From Bacillota bacterium (GTDB lineage Bacteria > Bacillota > Clostridia > Lachnospirales > Lachnospiraceae), in assembly GCA_023409535.1 (NCBI GenBank), contig JAEYGZ010000028.1:1-64000 (forward strand): a DNA stretch of 64,000 nt, given 5' to 3'. Positions 1-7,942 of the stretch are shown here, piece after piece. The notes under the pieces were generated by a model. It was not told the origin of the DNA. It made no database searches and saw only the letters and a program-made list of their open reading frames with translations. How positions within the stretch are numbered: position 1 is the first letter of the stretch; each line of letters opens with the position of its first letter. The translations under genes were made by a program, and so were the position numbers.

Positions 1-126
1 TCTAAGCGTAACGCATATTCTAAGCGTAACGCATATTCTAAGCGTAACGCATATTCTAAGCGTAACGCATATTCTAAGCGTAACGCATATTCTAAGCGTA
101 ACGCATATTCTAAGCGTAACGCATGT
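1..126. repeat. 18-bp tandem repeat (minisatellite), 7 units
   Basis: Seven head-to-tail copies of TCTAAGCGTAACGCATAT start at the first base of the window. Six are identical and the last ends in GT instead of AT. The array continues off the left edge, so its full length is unknown. The unit is a multiple of three: read on the plus strand it encodes the hexapeptide SKRNAY, and that frame stays open until a TGA at 139-141. It could therefore be the repetitive tail of a plus-strand gene or a non-coding satellite; other frames are open too, so coding is not shown. It is not a CRISPR array because there are no spacers. Confidence 0.95.
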
Positions 127-151
127 TCCATACGCATATGAATTTCAGTTT

Positions 152-1135
152 TTACATTACTTTATAAAGTTCATCGCTTTTTGGCGGCTCCAGAAAACGT
201 CTTTCATCCTCATTGATGATAATCCGGTCATTCCCTGCGGTGATTCGCCCGATCACTGCCGCAGAGATACCTTCTGATTTCAATTTCTCCACAAGATAAT
301 TTGCCTGATCCGTAACGATCAGCATGCATCCGCTGGAGATCAGCATATATGGATTAAGGTCATAGAATTCACAGATTTCCACAGTTTCCTGTTTTAAGAG
401 TATCTTCTTTAAGTCCACTTCCAGTCCAACCCTGGACGCGGCACCGATCTCCCACAGAGCCCCAAAGATTCCGCCTTCCGTGACATCGTGCATCGATGTC
501 ACGCTACAGGCTCGTGCGACCATCGCTTCAGGTACTACAGAAATATTTTCAATCATTTGTTTTGCACTGTCGATAAAACCCTGGTTATATTTTTTGACCA
601 GCTCAGCTTCTTTTGCAGCGGCAATAATTGCTGTGCCCTCCAAGCCGGCCCATTTCGTCATTACAATTTCCTGTCCCGGTCTTGCACCTGCAGTCTTAAT
701 CATCCGAGAACGCTTCATCTTACCGATACCGGTAACCGTTATAATAGGCTGAAGCACTGCTTTGGTTACCTCGGTATGGCCCCCGAGAATCTCGACGTTC
801 AGCTTCTTACAGACAGCTTCCATATCCTGCATCGCTATGCGAAGCTCTTCCTCCCGGGTATGATCCGGAAGAAGAATTGTCAGCATAATTCCAATCACCT
901 CCGCACCGCTAGAAGCGATGTCATTGGCCGTTATATGAACTGCCAGGGTTCCGATATCCTTCGCTGTACCTGTAATGGGATCTGTTGAGATAACGATTAC
1001 CTCATCCTCTGCCACACCGAGTACGCTGCAGTCCTCACCAATGGCAGGTCCCACCAGCACCTCGTCTCTTCTATGCGCTATTTGCTTTAATACAGACCGT
1101 TTCAGGACTGTTTCAGGTATCTTCCCCAGGTTCAT
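152..1135 (-). CDS. AIR synthase-related (PurM/HypE/SelD superfamily) protein
   Basis: A 327-aa ATP-grasp-like aminoimidazole-ribonucleotide-synthase fold protein. The N-terminal half has the superfamily metal and ATP motifs GPAIGEDCSV (about 29-38), STDPITGT (50-57), ANDIASSGA (70-78) and GGHTEV (118-123). The C-terminal domain carries HDVTEGGIFGAL (about 216-227), as in HypE and PurM. Length suits HypE, but no hyp genes are nearby and the C-terminal Cys tail of true HypE (PRIC) is absent, so a role in hydrogenase maturation is unlikely. Many Lachnospiraceae carry such an orphan whose substrate is unknown. The start has an SD (TGGAG) 7 nt upstream. It lies 29 nt downstream of the VanW gene on the same strand and may be co-transcribed. 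Confidence 0.85.
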   Translation of the reverse strand: MNLGKIPETVLKRSVLKQIAHRRDEVLVGPAIGEDCSVLGVAEDEVIVISTDPITGTAKDIGTLAVHITANDIASSGAEVIGIMLTILLPDHTREEELRIAMQDMEAVCKKLNVEILGGHTEVTKAVLQPIITVTGIGKMKRSRMIKTAGARPGQEIVMTKWAGLEGTAIIAAAKEAELVKKYNQGFIDSAKQMIENISVVPEAMVARACSVTSMHDVTEGGIFGALWEIGAASRVGLEVDLKKILLKQETVEICEFYDLNPYMLISSGCMLIVTDQANYLVEKLKSEGISAAVIGRITAGNDRIIINEDERRFLEPPKSDELYKVM

Positions 1136-1164
1136 CTTATCACTCCAAATGCTTATGCTTTTCT

Positions 1165-2694
1165 TTAGTCCTCAAATTCCTCATTGTCCCAAATGTCATT
1201 CCAGGTATCCGCCTGAATCTGCCCTTCCGGATTCGTCAGATTATTGTCTTCGTTCTGGGCAGTATCCTTTGGCTTATCATTATTATCTTCGTCTTTATCT
1301 TTATCCTTGTCTTGATCCTTATCTTTATCCTTATCCTCTTCCACCTTCTTGGTTCCTACAGTCACATACCGTGGGGCAGCAGCGTAGGAGCTCTTATTTA
1401 CCAGTGTTCTGCTGACTTCTACTCCGTTCTCATAAACCACCTTATATAATTCGGCTCTGTATCCTGTATGGGCAGACTGGGTTACCTTATGATAGGTAGT
1501 AGGCTGGGTAGGATCTTCAGTGATGACATCTGCCGGGGGCTTTGACTCAGATTTTTTTACCGATACAAATTCGATTTTTCTATCCTTCGTATCTCTGGTC
1601 TCCTTCCCCCACAGCTTAAAGGTAATTTTTCTTCCTTGGGTGGAGGCCTCGATCAAAATGGGGATCTCCGTATCATTTTTAAATTTAAAATCCTTATAGG
1701 TCCCTGCAATGGCAGCATCTCTGGACAAATCCACATAGCTGATTGTCATGGAATGAGGTTGGCGCTCCACTACCTCCAGCTCCGCATTCAATACCGCATT
1801 GTACAGGGTTGTTGTTACCTGGCAGGCACCGCCGCCGACACTGTCGATTACCTTACCCTGCAGGTAAGCGCCTGCTACAAAGTAGCCGTTTGCCTCCGTA
1901 AAAGGCGTCAGATATTTATAGGCGGAAAAGGTATCGCCGGGATACAGGATGGCATTGTTAATAAGTCTGGCTCCGTTGGCCAGGTTAGCCGCTCTGCCCT
2001 CCGCAGAATCCGCATATTCTGTTGTATAGGTTCCCAGAAGATTCTTAACCTGTTCCACATCTTCTCTGGTGTACTCAGGCATATCATCCTCTATTACGGC
2101 ATCTACTACCATATCCTGACGGTTCCACTGATCGATGGCTTCAGATATCGCTGCTACAGTCTTATCGACATTTACCTTCTTGCCTACGGTGTGATCCTTA
2201 TAGGTAAACTCACCGTTCTTTCTGGAGACCTTTGCATTCTTAGGTGCGATATTATAGGCGCTGACCTCCTCGGATACAATGTCTTTCATCTTTGTTTTAT
2301 CATATATAAAGGAAAGGTGATAAATAATACTTCCCTGCTCGATATCCTTGATATCCTTATATCTTTTGATCAGATTGCCTGCCTTGCCAAGGGATAATGC
2401 CTGGCTGACATAGTCATTGTCCTCCAGCATATAGCCCATATCGCCCATTGTCGTATAGACTACCTCTTCACCGACCATAATGGCAACACCTTTGTCACGC
2501 AGGCCTGCAGCATATGTCTTTACCGCATCTTCTGCCTGATCCCTTGTCATGCCGCTGACATCCACCTCATCTATGAATACGCCTTTGACAATTGTATTCG
2601 TGTCTTCTTCAGCCGATGCGACTTCGGTCCGACCGGCGAACAGGAAGAAAAACGATAATAATATTGCGGAAAAGATAAAATTTCTCCTGCTCAT
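1165..2694 (-). CDS. VanW family protein, secreted, with peptidoglycan-binding-like domain
   Basis: About 509 aa, exported. A basic N-terminus and hydrophobic stretch (signal peptide or anchor) are followed by a putative PG_binding_4 domain (KGVFIDEVDVSGMT onwards), then a VanW domain with the typical YPGDTFSAYKYL and GGGACQVTTTLYNAVL blocks. Next comes a G5-like strand-rich segment (TYHKVTQ...GVEVSRTLV), and the protein ends in a very acidic/lysine KDKDQDKD-rich tail of about 60 residues. The chosen ATG (MSRRNF) sits 6 nt after AGAGG; an upstream ATG at 2718 gives 8 more residues but no SD. VanW proteins are common in Firmicutes cell envelopes; their biochemical role is not established. Confidence 0.88.
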   Translation of the reverse strand: MSRRNFIFSAILLSFFFLFAGRTEVASAEEDTNTIVKGVFIDEVDVSGMTRDQAEDAVKTYAAGLRDKGVAIMVGEEVVYTTMGDMGYMLEDNDYVSQALSLGKAGNLIKRYKDIKDIEQGSIIYHLSFIYDKTKMKDIVSEEVSAYNIAPKNAKVSRKNGEFTYKDHTVGKKVNVDKTVAAISEAIDQWNRQDMVVDAVIEDDMPEYTREDVEQVKNLLGTYTTEYADSAEGRAANLANGARLINNAILYPGDTFSAYKYLTPFTEANGYFVAGAYLQGKVIDSVGGGACQVTTTLYNAVLNAELEVVERQPHSMTISYVDLSRDAAIAGTYKDFKFKNDTEIPILIEASTQGRKITFKLWGKETRDTKDRKIEFVSVKKSESKPPADVITEDPTQPTTYHKVTQSAHTGYRAELYKVVYENGVEVSRTLVNKSSYAAAPRYVTVGTKKVEEDKDKDKDQDKDKDKDEDNNDKPKDTAQNEDNNLTNPEGQIQADTWNDIWDNEEFED

Positions 2695-2885
2695 ATTCAT
2701 CCTCTCTTTCAATATCAAAACAATAATAATTCAGTAAGCTCTTCCGTGTTTTTATGTAACTTCTTCCTATTGTAACAAGATATATTAGATTATTCAAGTT
2801 AATCTTTTACCGCATCAGGCACTATAACAGTACTTATGGCATTTGACTTTTGTGCCGCAAATATGTATATTTAATTTGCGACAGT

Positions 2886-2990
2886 TTATCTGAGTACGCT
2901 GAGGACAGTAGGAACGACCATCGCTAATACCAGAATAATAATGATGACTGTAGAAATGATTTTCTTAGATTTTTTACTGTAGAAATTCAA
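2886..2990 (-). CDS. 34-aa membrane miniprotein (TTG start), Prli42/DUF4044-like architecture
   Basis: A short gene. A TTG start at 2990 follows a good SD (GAGGTGAG, about 5 nt spacing), and the frame runs 34 codons to TAA. The product has a basic N-terminus (YSKKSKKII) and one hydrophobic helix (VIIIILVLAMVVPTVL), ending LSVLR. This is the layout of the Firmicute stressosome-associated miniprotein Prli42 (DUF4044 group). The similarity is architectural, not an alignment. It is divergent from the TPR-like gene at 3036 with under 50 nt between starts. If it is not Prli42-like, it is still a plausible single-pass peptide. Confidence 0.6.
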   Translation of the reverse strand: MNFYSKKSKKIISTVIIIILVLAMVVPTVLSVLR

Positions 2991-3035
2991 TTATCTCACC
3001 TCTTTTACTATTTTATTCGAAAGGCAGTGAACCGC

Positions 3036-3620
3036 ATGTTTGCTTTTATCAGTATATCTGTTCTTTTATTTGCTTTGTTCATACGGATGAAGCTTGGCAA
3101 AACTTCGAAAAATAAGACTGATTTCTGGGAGGAAGAACGTAAGGCGAATTTAACGCGCCCAAAGGACATCTCAGGTCTCGACTATAGGACCGTATCCATT
3201 GATTCACTTCCCCAATCGGACCACGATGATGTTACCCTTCGTTCCTATTGGAATTCCATTCGCAGACTGGAAGGCAAACAAATTCTTAATCTAACCGGCC
3301 AGACCAATACAGAGCTTAAGCTGCGGTATGGAAGTGCTAACCTTACTAAGCTGTCCGGCTTCGAAAATAACTATATCGAGCTTATCAGCACTCTTCACAA
3401 ATTAGGTGCCCGTTTATATTATCTGAATTATATAGAAGAAGCACAGGCTGTGTTAGAATACAGTGTTTCCTGCTTAACCGATGTTACGAAAACCTACCGT
3501 CTGCTGGCGGAAATCTATCGTAAGCAGGGCACTCCCGATAAAATCGATACACTGATCCGAACCATTCCCAATACAAAAATACCTGATAAGGAAAAGCTGC
3601 AGCATGAGCTGAAGTCATGA
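3036..3620 (+). CDS. Membrane-anchored TPR-like hypothetical protein
   Basis: About 194 aa, no recognised name. A single N-terminal hydrophobic helix (FAFISISVLLFALFI) is followed by a basic stretch, so the rest is probably cytoplasmic. The C-terminal 90 residues are helical and TPR-like (LGARLYYLNYIEEAQAVLEY, then TYRLLAEIYRKQG). The ATG at 3036 is preferred: AAAGG lies 11 nt upstream, while the in-frame GTG at 3027 is only 2 nt from it. The gene overlaps the end of nth tail to tail by 6 nt, so both stop codons lie inside the other gene. Confidence 0.7.
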   Translation: MFAFISISVLLFALFIRMKLGKTSKNKTDFWEEERKANLTRPKDISGLDYRTVSIDSLPQSDHDDVTLRSYWNSIRRLEGKQILNLTGQTNTELKLRYGSANLTKLSGFENNYIELISTLHKLGARLYYLNYIEEAQAVLEYSVSCLTDVTKTYRLLAEIYRKQGTPDKIDTLIRTIPNTKIPDKEKLQHELKS

Positions 3621-4328
3621 CTCCTTTTTAGATATTTTCTTACTTTTTCCATTTTTTATACCCGGCTTAGCAATTTTTTGCTGGTAATAAGTACATTCTT
3701 CTCTTAAGAAACATCTCTCGCAAGCGGGATTCCTGGCAATACAGATTGTGCGCCCCAGAGTAATGATCTGTATATTATACAGGATCCACTGATCCTTAGG
3801 CAGAAGGTCCATCAGCTCAAATTCTATCTTTACCGGATCCTCTTCCCCGGTAAAGCCCAGACGATTTGAGATACGCTTCACATGGGTATCCACAACGATA
3901 CTGGGCTCATTGTAGATATTGCCCCGTATCACATTCGCAGTTTTTCTGCCAACTCCGGCCAGGCCGGTGAGGGCGTCAATATCATTTGGTACCTCCCCGT
4001 TATACTTTGTTAACAGCTGATTGGCGCAGGCAATGATATTCTTTGCTTTATTTTTATAAAAACCGGTGGAATGGATGTCCTTCTCCAGCTCCTCCTGCCT
4101 CGCTGCCGCGAAGTCCTCCAGGCTTTTATATTTCTGAAACAAATCCTTTGTCACAATATTTACGCGCTCATCCGTGCACTGTGCGCTCATGATGGTAGCA
4201 AACAGAAGCTGCCAGGCATTCTCATGATTTAAAAAACACCGTCCCTGCTTGCCGTATTCCCTGTTAAGTGCCTCCAGAATGCGGTCTACTCTCTCTTTTT
4301 CCTTTTTTGAAATATTTTTCTTGGCCAA
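3615..4328 (-). CDS. nth: Endonuclease III (DNA glycosylase/AP lyase)
   Basis: Base-excision repair enzyme that removes oxidised pyrimidines and cleaves AP sites. The helix-hairpin-helix LTGLAGVGRKTANVIRGN carries the catalytic Lys, and VDTHVKRISNRLG carries the catalytic Asp. The C-terminal CX6CX2CX5C (CIARNPACERCFLREEC) binds the 4Fe-4S cluster. The TTG start at 4328 (LAKKNISKKEK) has AAGGAG 7 nt upstream and gives 237 aa, close to the usual 210-220; a 250-aa ATG start at 4367 lacks an SD. It lies downstream of the radical-SAM gene and overlaps the convergent gene at its end. Confidence 0.95.
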   Translation of the reverse strand: MAKKNISKKEKERVDRILEALNREYGKQGRCFLNHENAWQLLFATIMSAQCTDERVNIVTKDLFQKYKSLEDFAAARQEELEKDIHSTGFYKNKAKNIIACANQLLTKYNGEVPNDIDALTGLAGVGRKTANVIRGNIYNEPSIVVDTHVKRISNRLGFTGEEDPVKIEFELMDLLPKDQWILYNIQIITLGRTICIARNPACERCFLREECTYYQQKIAKPGIKNGKSKKISKKES

Positions 4329-4404
4329 GCTGTAACTCCTTTCCTTCCATCGCTTTCTCATCACCACAATATTAGACGATACAGCCTATGAATAGTTACT
4401 TTTC

Positions 4405-6204
4405 TTACTCTATTCTCTTAACACTCGCCGAATGACTCAGCGGATCTCTGTTACCGTAATGAAACAAAACGATAGTTTCCTTCTTAACAGCCTTACCCTC
4501 CCGGACGGAAGCCTCCAAATCGTATGCAAACTGCTCTATATGAATGAACTGATACTCCTTCCGGTACTGCTCATAAAGCTCTTTTAAATTCCTGCTTCGG
4601 ACCCGCCCGGCGGCAAAGGCAGGTTTGCTTTTTAAGTCCTCCCTCAGGTAAAGATCCATCAGGAGAATCTCTTCAAATACCTCCATGAACTCATCTGCGG
4701 AAGCAGCATCTTTCAGAGAAAGCTCAGGTAACACCTTATCCTTGTAAAAGCTCAGCAATATCTCATACCTTCGCAGTCTGCCGTGGGCCATCAACGTTAG
4801 TCCCAAGTCTTCATAATATTGATTAAGCTTTTCAAAAAGCTGCATTCTGACCGGATAAAAATGTTCCAGGTAACGGATAGAATAGTCAAACTGTCCGCTG
4901 TTATAATAAACTTCAACCATTTCGCAAACTCCCTTGAGCCTCAGTATCTCCTCAAAGGATAAGCGGCTGGTATAAAGCACTTCATAAGGCGCCGTATCCC
5001 GGTAAATAATATGGTAGTCCCTGCTGTCCTCCTCCATGGGCGAACCCTTGAGAACCTTTAGGAACCCAAGCTGAAGCTGATCCGGTCTTAGCTCATATAC
5101 CGTCTGAAAGGATCGTTCAAAGGATGCATAATCCTCCAGCGGAAGACCTGCAATCAGATCCAGATTCTGATGAATATTCTTACCTTCCCGGATACGGCTT
5201 ACATTTTCCTTAAGCTGCTCCAAATCCATTTTCCGCCGTATTGCAGTTATGGTATCCGGATTCGTCGTCTGGATCCCTATCTCAAACTGTACCTGTCCCG
5301 GTCTTAAGGCTGACAAAAGCTCTATCTCCTCCGGCCTCAGCAAATCAGCGGATATCTCGAAATGAAAATTTGTAATTCCATTGTCCTCTTCCTTTAAAAA
5401 GCTCCATATCTCCATGGCGTGCTTTCGGTTGCAATTGAAGGTACGGTCCACAAATTTTACTTGAGGAACCCTGCAGTCCAGGAATAATTTCAATTCCTTC
5501 TTCACAAGCTCACTGCTTCTTAACCGGACCTTACTGTCGGCAGAAGACAGGCAGTAGCTGCAGGAATAGGGGCAGCCTCTGCTGCTTTCATAATAGATAA
5601 TTTTATTTTTGAAATCCTCGATATTATTATAAGGAAATGGTATATCATCCAGATTTAGGGGCGGCCTTACAGGAGTCTCTATTATCTCCTCCCCTAACTC
5701 CCTTTGCATCCGGTAAACAAGTCCTTTTATATTCTCAAGGCTGTCAAGGCTCAGAATACGATCCGTATTTACCGGACCATTTCTATTACCAATGTCATTC
5801 TCTTGATCTACGAAATATTCATATAGCTCAAGAAAGGTTTGTTCCCCTTCGCCAACGATGATCCCCTCAATCTCAGGGTATCGACTCAAGCACGCTTTTG
5901 CGTCATAGGATACCTCCGGACCGCCAAGCCATATCTTAACCTCAGGGCTTACCTTCTTCAGTTCCTTTGACAGCCTGAGGACCATATCGATATTCCACAG
6001 ATAACAGGAAAATGCCACAATCTGTGCCTTATCCCGATAAATACCCTTTAATATCTCCTCCTGGTCATGATTGATCGTATATTCTGCCAGATTAATCTGT
6101 CCCTGCTTTCCTTGAGTATGAGCCAACACATAGGTGCGCAGACTATGAACAGCCAGATTAGAATGGATGTATTTTGCATTGATTGCAACAAGCAGCAACT
6201 TCAT
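4405..6204 (-). CDS. B12-binding domain radical SAM protein (DUF4080 type)
   Basis: A 599-aa protein. The N-terminal ~130 residues form a cobalamin-binding Rossmann domain (MKLLLVAINAKYIHSN; WLGGPEVSYD; GIIVGEGEQTF). The radical-SAM core begins with SSRGCPYSCSYC, so the 4Fe-4S ligands are C211, C215 and C218. IEIGIQTTNP and LDLIAGLP are typical later strands, and a DUF4080-like helical region ends the protein. The DXHXXG motif for base-off cobalamin is not seen, as in many of this class. Substrate unknown. The SD AAAGGAAG is well placed, and a 15-bp inverted repeat sits just upstream in the leader. Confidence 0.9.
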   Translation of the reverse strand: MKLLLVAINAKYIHSNLAVHSLRTYVLAHTQGKQGQINLAEYTINHDQEEILKGIYRDKAQIVAFSCYLWNIDMVLRLSKELKKVSPEVKIWLGGPEVSYDAKACLSRYPEIEGIIVGEGEQTFLELYEYFVDQENDIGNRNGPVNTDRILSLDSLENIKGLVYRMQRELGEEIIETPVRPPLNLDDIPFPYNNIEDFKNKIIYYESSRGCPYSCSYCLSSADSKVRLRSSELVKKELKLFLDCRVPQVKFVDRTFNCNRKHAMEIWSFLKEEDNGITNFHFEISADLLRPEEIELLSALRPGQVQFEIGIQTTNPDTITAIRRKMDLEQLKENVSRIREGKNIHQNLDLIAGLPLEDYASFERSFQTVYELRPDQLQLGFLKVLKGSPMEEDSRDYHIIYRDTAPYEVLYTSRLSFEEILRLKGVCEMVEVYYNSGQFDYSIRYLEHFYPVRMQLFEKLNQYYEDLGLTLMAHGRLRRYEILLSFYKDKVLPELSLKDAASADEFMEVFEEILLMDLYLREDLKSKPAFAAGRVRSRNLKELYEQYRKEYQFIHIEQFAYDLEASVREGKAVKKETIVLFHYGNRDPLSHSASVKRIE

Positions 6205-6221
6205 CGGTAATCTTCCTTTCC

Positions 6222-6253
6222 TAGTAAATAATCTGATTTCAGATTATTTACTA
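6222..6253. promoter_or_regulatory. 15-bp perfect inverted repeat in the divergent intergenic region
   Basis: TAGTAAATAATCTGA, two T, then TCAGATTATTTACTA: 15/15 matching arms, 18 nt upstream of the radical-SAM start codon and directly before its SD. In DNA it could be an operator; in the minus-strand mRNA it would be an AT-rich hairpin in the 5' leader. No run of T follows on the minus strand, so it is not a standard terminator. Confidence 0.6.
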
Positions 6254-6465
6254 TTCACCCTATTTTAGCATAACTACACTGGCCTATCCAGTAAATTTAC
6301 GAAAATTTAAGATTCCAATCCTGTTATGACTTAGCACAAAATTCCTTGGATTATTCAACCTTTTAACAGAGATACTATCGTTACGGTGACTTTCGGCCTC
6401 TATGGACAGAATTTTAAACATATGCTATAGTGAGTTCTGTCAGATCTAATACTTAGGAGGATGCT

Positions 6466-7377
6466 ATGCTATCAACGCTAACTTTTGAACCGATAACTGC
6501 TGATAACATCTGTAAGACAGCAGAATATTTCAAATATAAAATCAGCCGGACCAGCGACTACACCATCGGTGCAATGTATATGTGGAGAGAATACCACAAT
6601 ACCTGCTTTGCAATTTACGACGACATGGTTTTATATAAAGTCAATTTCTTAAACCGTACCTCATTTACAATTCCTGTGGGCAACGGCTCGATGGAGAAGG
6701 CAATGAATGCCCTAAAGGATTATTGCAGAGAGAATGGCATTCCGCTCTGGTTCTGCACTGTGCCCGAAGAGGCTGTCCAGATTCTTGTAAATGATTATAA
6801 TGGTACCCTTCCCGGCTCAGCAAACCGCGACTGGGCTGATTATCTCTATCTTGCGGAGGATCTTGCCGAGATGGCGGGCCGTAAATACAGCGGACAAAGA
6901 AACCATATCAACAAATTCAAGAAATTATACCCGGATTATCGTTATACAAGAATTACTCCGGAGAATCTGCCCAGAGTAATTGATTTCTTGTATGATTATG
7001 AAAAAAACCACGGAAAGGAAGCTTCCCTGGCCCAGGAGGAATTGAGGCGCTCCATGGAGCTGCTGCCCTTAATCCGGCAGTTTCAGCTGCCGGGAGCATT
7101 TATAGAAGTGGATGACGTTATCGTAGCACTGTCCATCGGAGAAATTTTAAATGACACCATGTATTGCCACATTGAAAAGGCTAACAGGGATTATCCGGGC
7201 TCCTATCAGATGATCGTAAAGGAATTCTCCGGTGATATGCGCGATACCTATGGAATTCAATATATCAACCGGGAAGAGGATGTAGGAGATGAAGGCCTTC
7301 GTACCTCCAAGCTCTCCTATCATCCCAGTCAGTTATTAGACAAATACTGTGTTCTGGTACCTTACAGCAATTTATAA
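6466..7377 (+). CDS. DUF2156 (phosphatidylglycerol lysyltransferase C-terminal-like) protein
   Basis: A 303-aa GNAT-type protein without membrane segments. It has features of the DUF2156 family: FKYKISRTSDYTIGAMYMWR at the N-terminus, AGRKYSGQRNHINKFKKLYP in the middle, and YQMIVKEFSGDM with YINREEDVGDEGLRTSKLSY at the C-terminus. The family resembles the soluble domain of MprF, which moves an aminoacyl group onto lipid, but stand-alone members have no settled function. The SD AGGAGG is 5 nt from the ATG. Monocistronic as far as can be seen; it overlaps the convergent PF06541-like gene by 16 nt. Confidence 0.88.
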   Translation: MLSTLTFEPITADNICKTAEYFKYKISRTSDYTIGAMYMWREYHNTCFAIYDDMVLYKVNFLNRTSFTIPVGNGSMEKAMNALKDYCRENGIPLWFCTVPEEAVQILVNDYNGTLPGSANRDWADYLYLAEDLAEMAGRKYSGQRNHINKFKKLYPDYRYTRITPENLPRVIDFLYDYEKNHGKEASLAQEELRRSMELLPLIRQFQLPGAFIEVDDVIVALSIGEILNDTMYCHIEKANRDYPGSYQMIVKEFSGDMRDTYGIQYINREEDVGDEGLRTSKLSYHPSQLLDKYCVLVPYSNL

Positions 7378-7790
7378 TGAGGCTGCTCTTCCTTTAATAA
7401 GAAGTACCGCAGGAAATCATCGAACAGAATCGCCGGCAGGGCCAGGAAAAACCACATATTCGTATAGAGCAGGCAAACCTGCCCCATGATATTATATGGA
7501 AATTTGGAATAATCCCAGACATTTAATTTCAGCCATACATTCACGATTAACCCGACCGTAAATTCAACCGCGGTTACAATTAGTGCAGAGATTACCATCT
7601 GGCTTACCAGAGCCATGTTCCAGGTATAAGCCTGGTTAAGCATTCCGATCAGAAGAAAGCAGATTCCTCCGGTGACAAACATTGTTATATGTGAAAATCC
7701 ACGGAAGATAATCTCTACCCCTCCGTAGGCAAAACCTCCGGCCAGGAACAAGAACAAATATTTAAAGCACCGATTGCGGGCTAGCAGCAT
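7362..7790 (-). CDS. Putative ABC-transporter type IV membrane protein (PF06541-like)
   Basis: A 142-aa integral membrane protein with about four helices. Family-like signatures are GGFAYGGVEIIFRGFSHITM near the start, LNVWDYSKFPYNIMGQVCL in the last third, and WFFLALPAILFDDFLRY near the end. Members are called putative ABC-transporter type IV or CmpB; transport has not been shown for most. SD GGGGGTG is upstream of the ATG. It is downstream of the arabinan locus on the same strand, separated by a strong hairpin. Confidence 0.8.
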   Translation of the reverse strand: MLLARNRCFKYLFLFLAGGFAYGGVEIIFRGFSHITMFVTGGICFLLIGMLNQAYTWNMALVSQMVISALIVTAVEFTVGLIVNVWLKLNVWDYSKFPYNIMGQVCLLYTNMWFFLALPAILFDDFLRYFLLKEEQPHYKLL

Positions 7791-7858
7791 GATTTCACCC
7801 CCTCTTGCTACTTTCTATAGTTCAGTATATGCAGTATCGTGAAATTTATAGCTTTGCA

Positions 7859-7899
7859 TGCCAATAAGAGCGTATTCAATTGAACCGCTCTTATTGGCA
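7859..7899 (-). terminator. Hairpin downstream of the GH51 gene
   Basis: Arms TGCCAATAAGAGCG and CGCTCTTATTGGCA (14 bp, perfect) with a 13-nt loop, between the GH51 stop and the next minus-strand gene. It lacks a clear T-run, so it may be a weak terminator or an mRNA 3'-end stabiliser. Confidence 0.6.
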
Positions 7900-7942
7900 T
7901 TTATATGAGAAGCAATATGTTAATTTAATATACTTCTTAATC

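Noticed and set aside
1..126. CRISPR array
   Set aside because: The repeats are directly adjacent with no spacers.
152..1135. HypE hydrogenase maturation factor
   Set aside because: Fold fits, but the C-terminal Cys motif and any hyp or hydrogenase genes are missing.
1636..2397. 253-codon plus-strand frame opposite the VanW gene
   Set aside because: Antisense shadow of a recognised gene.
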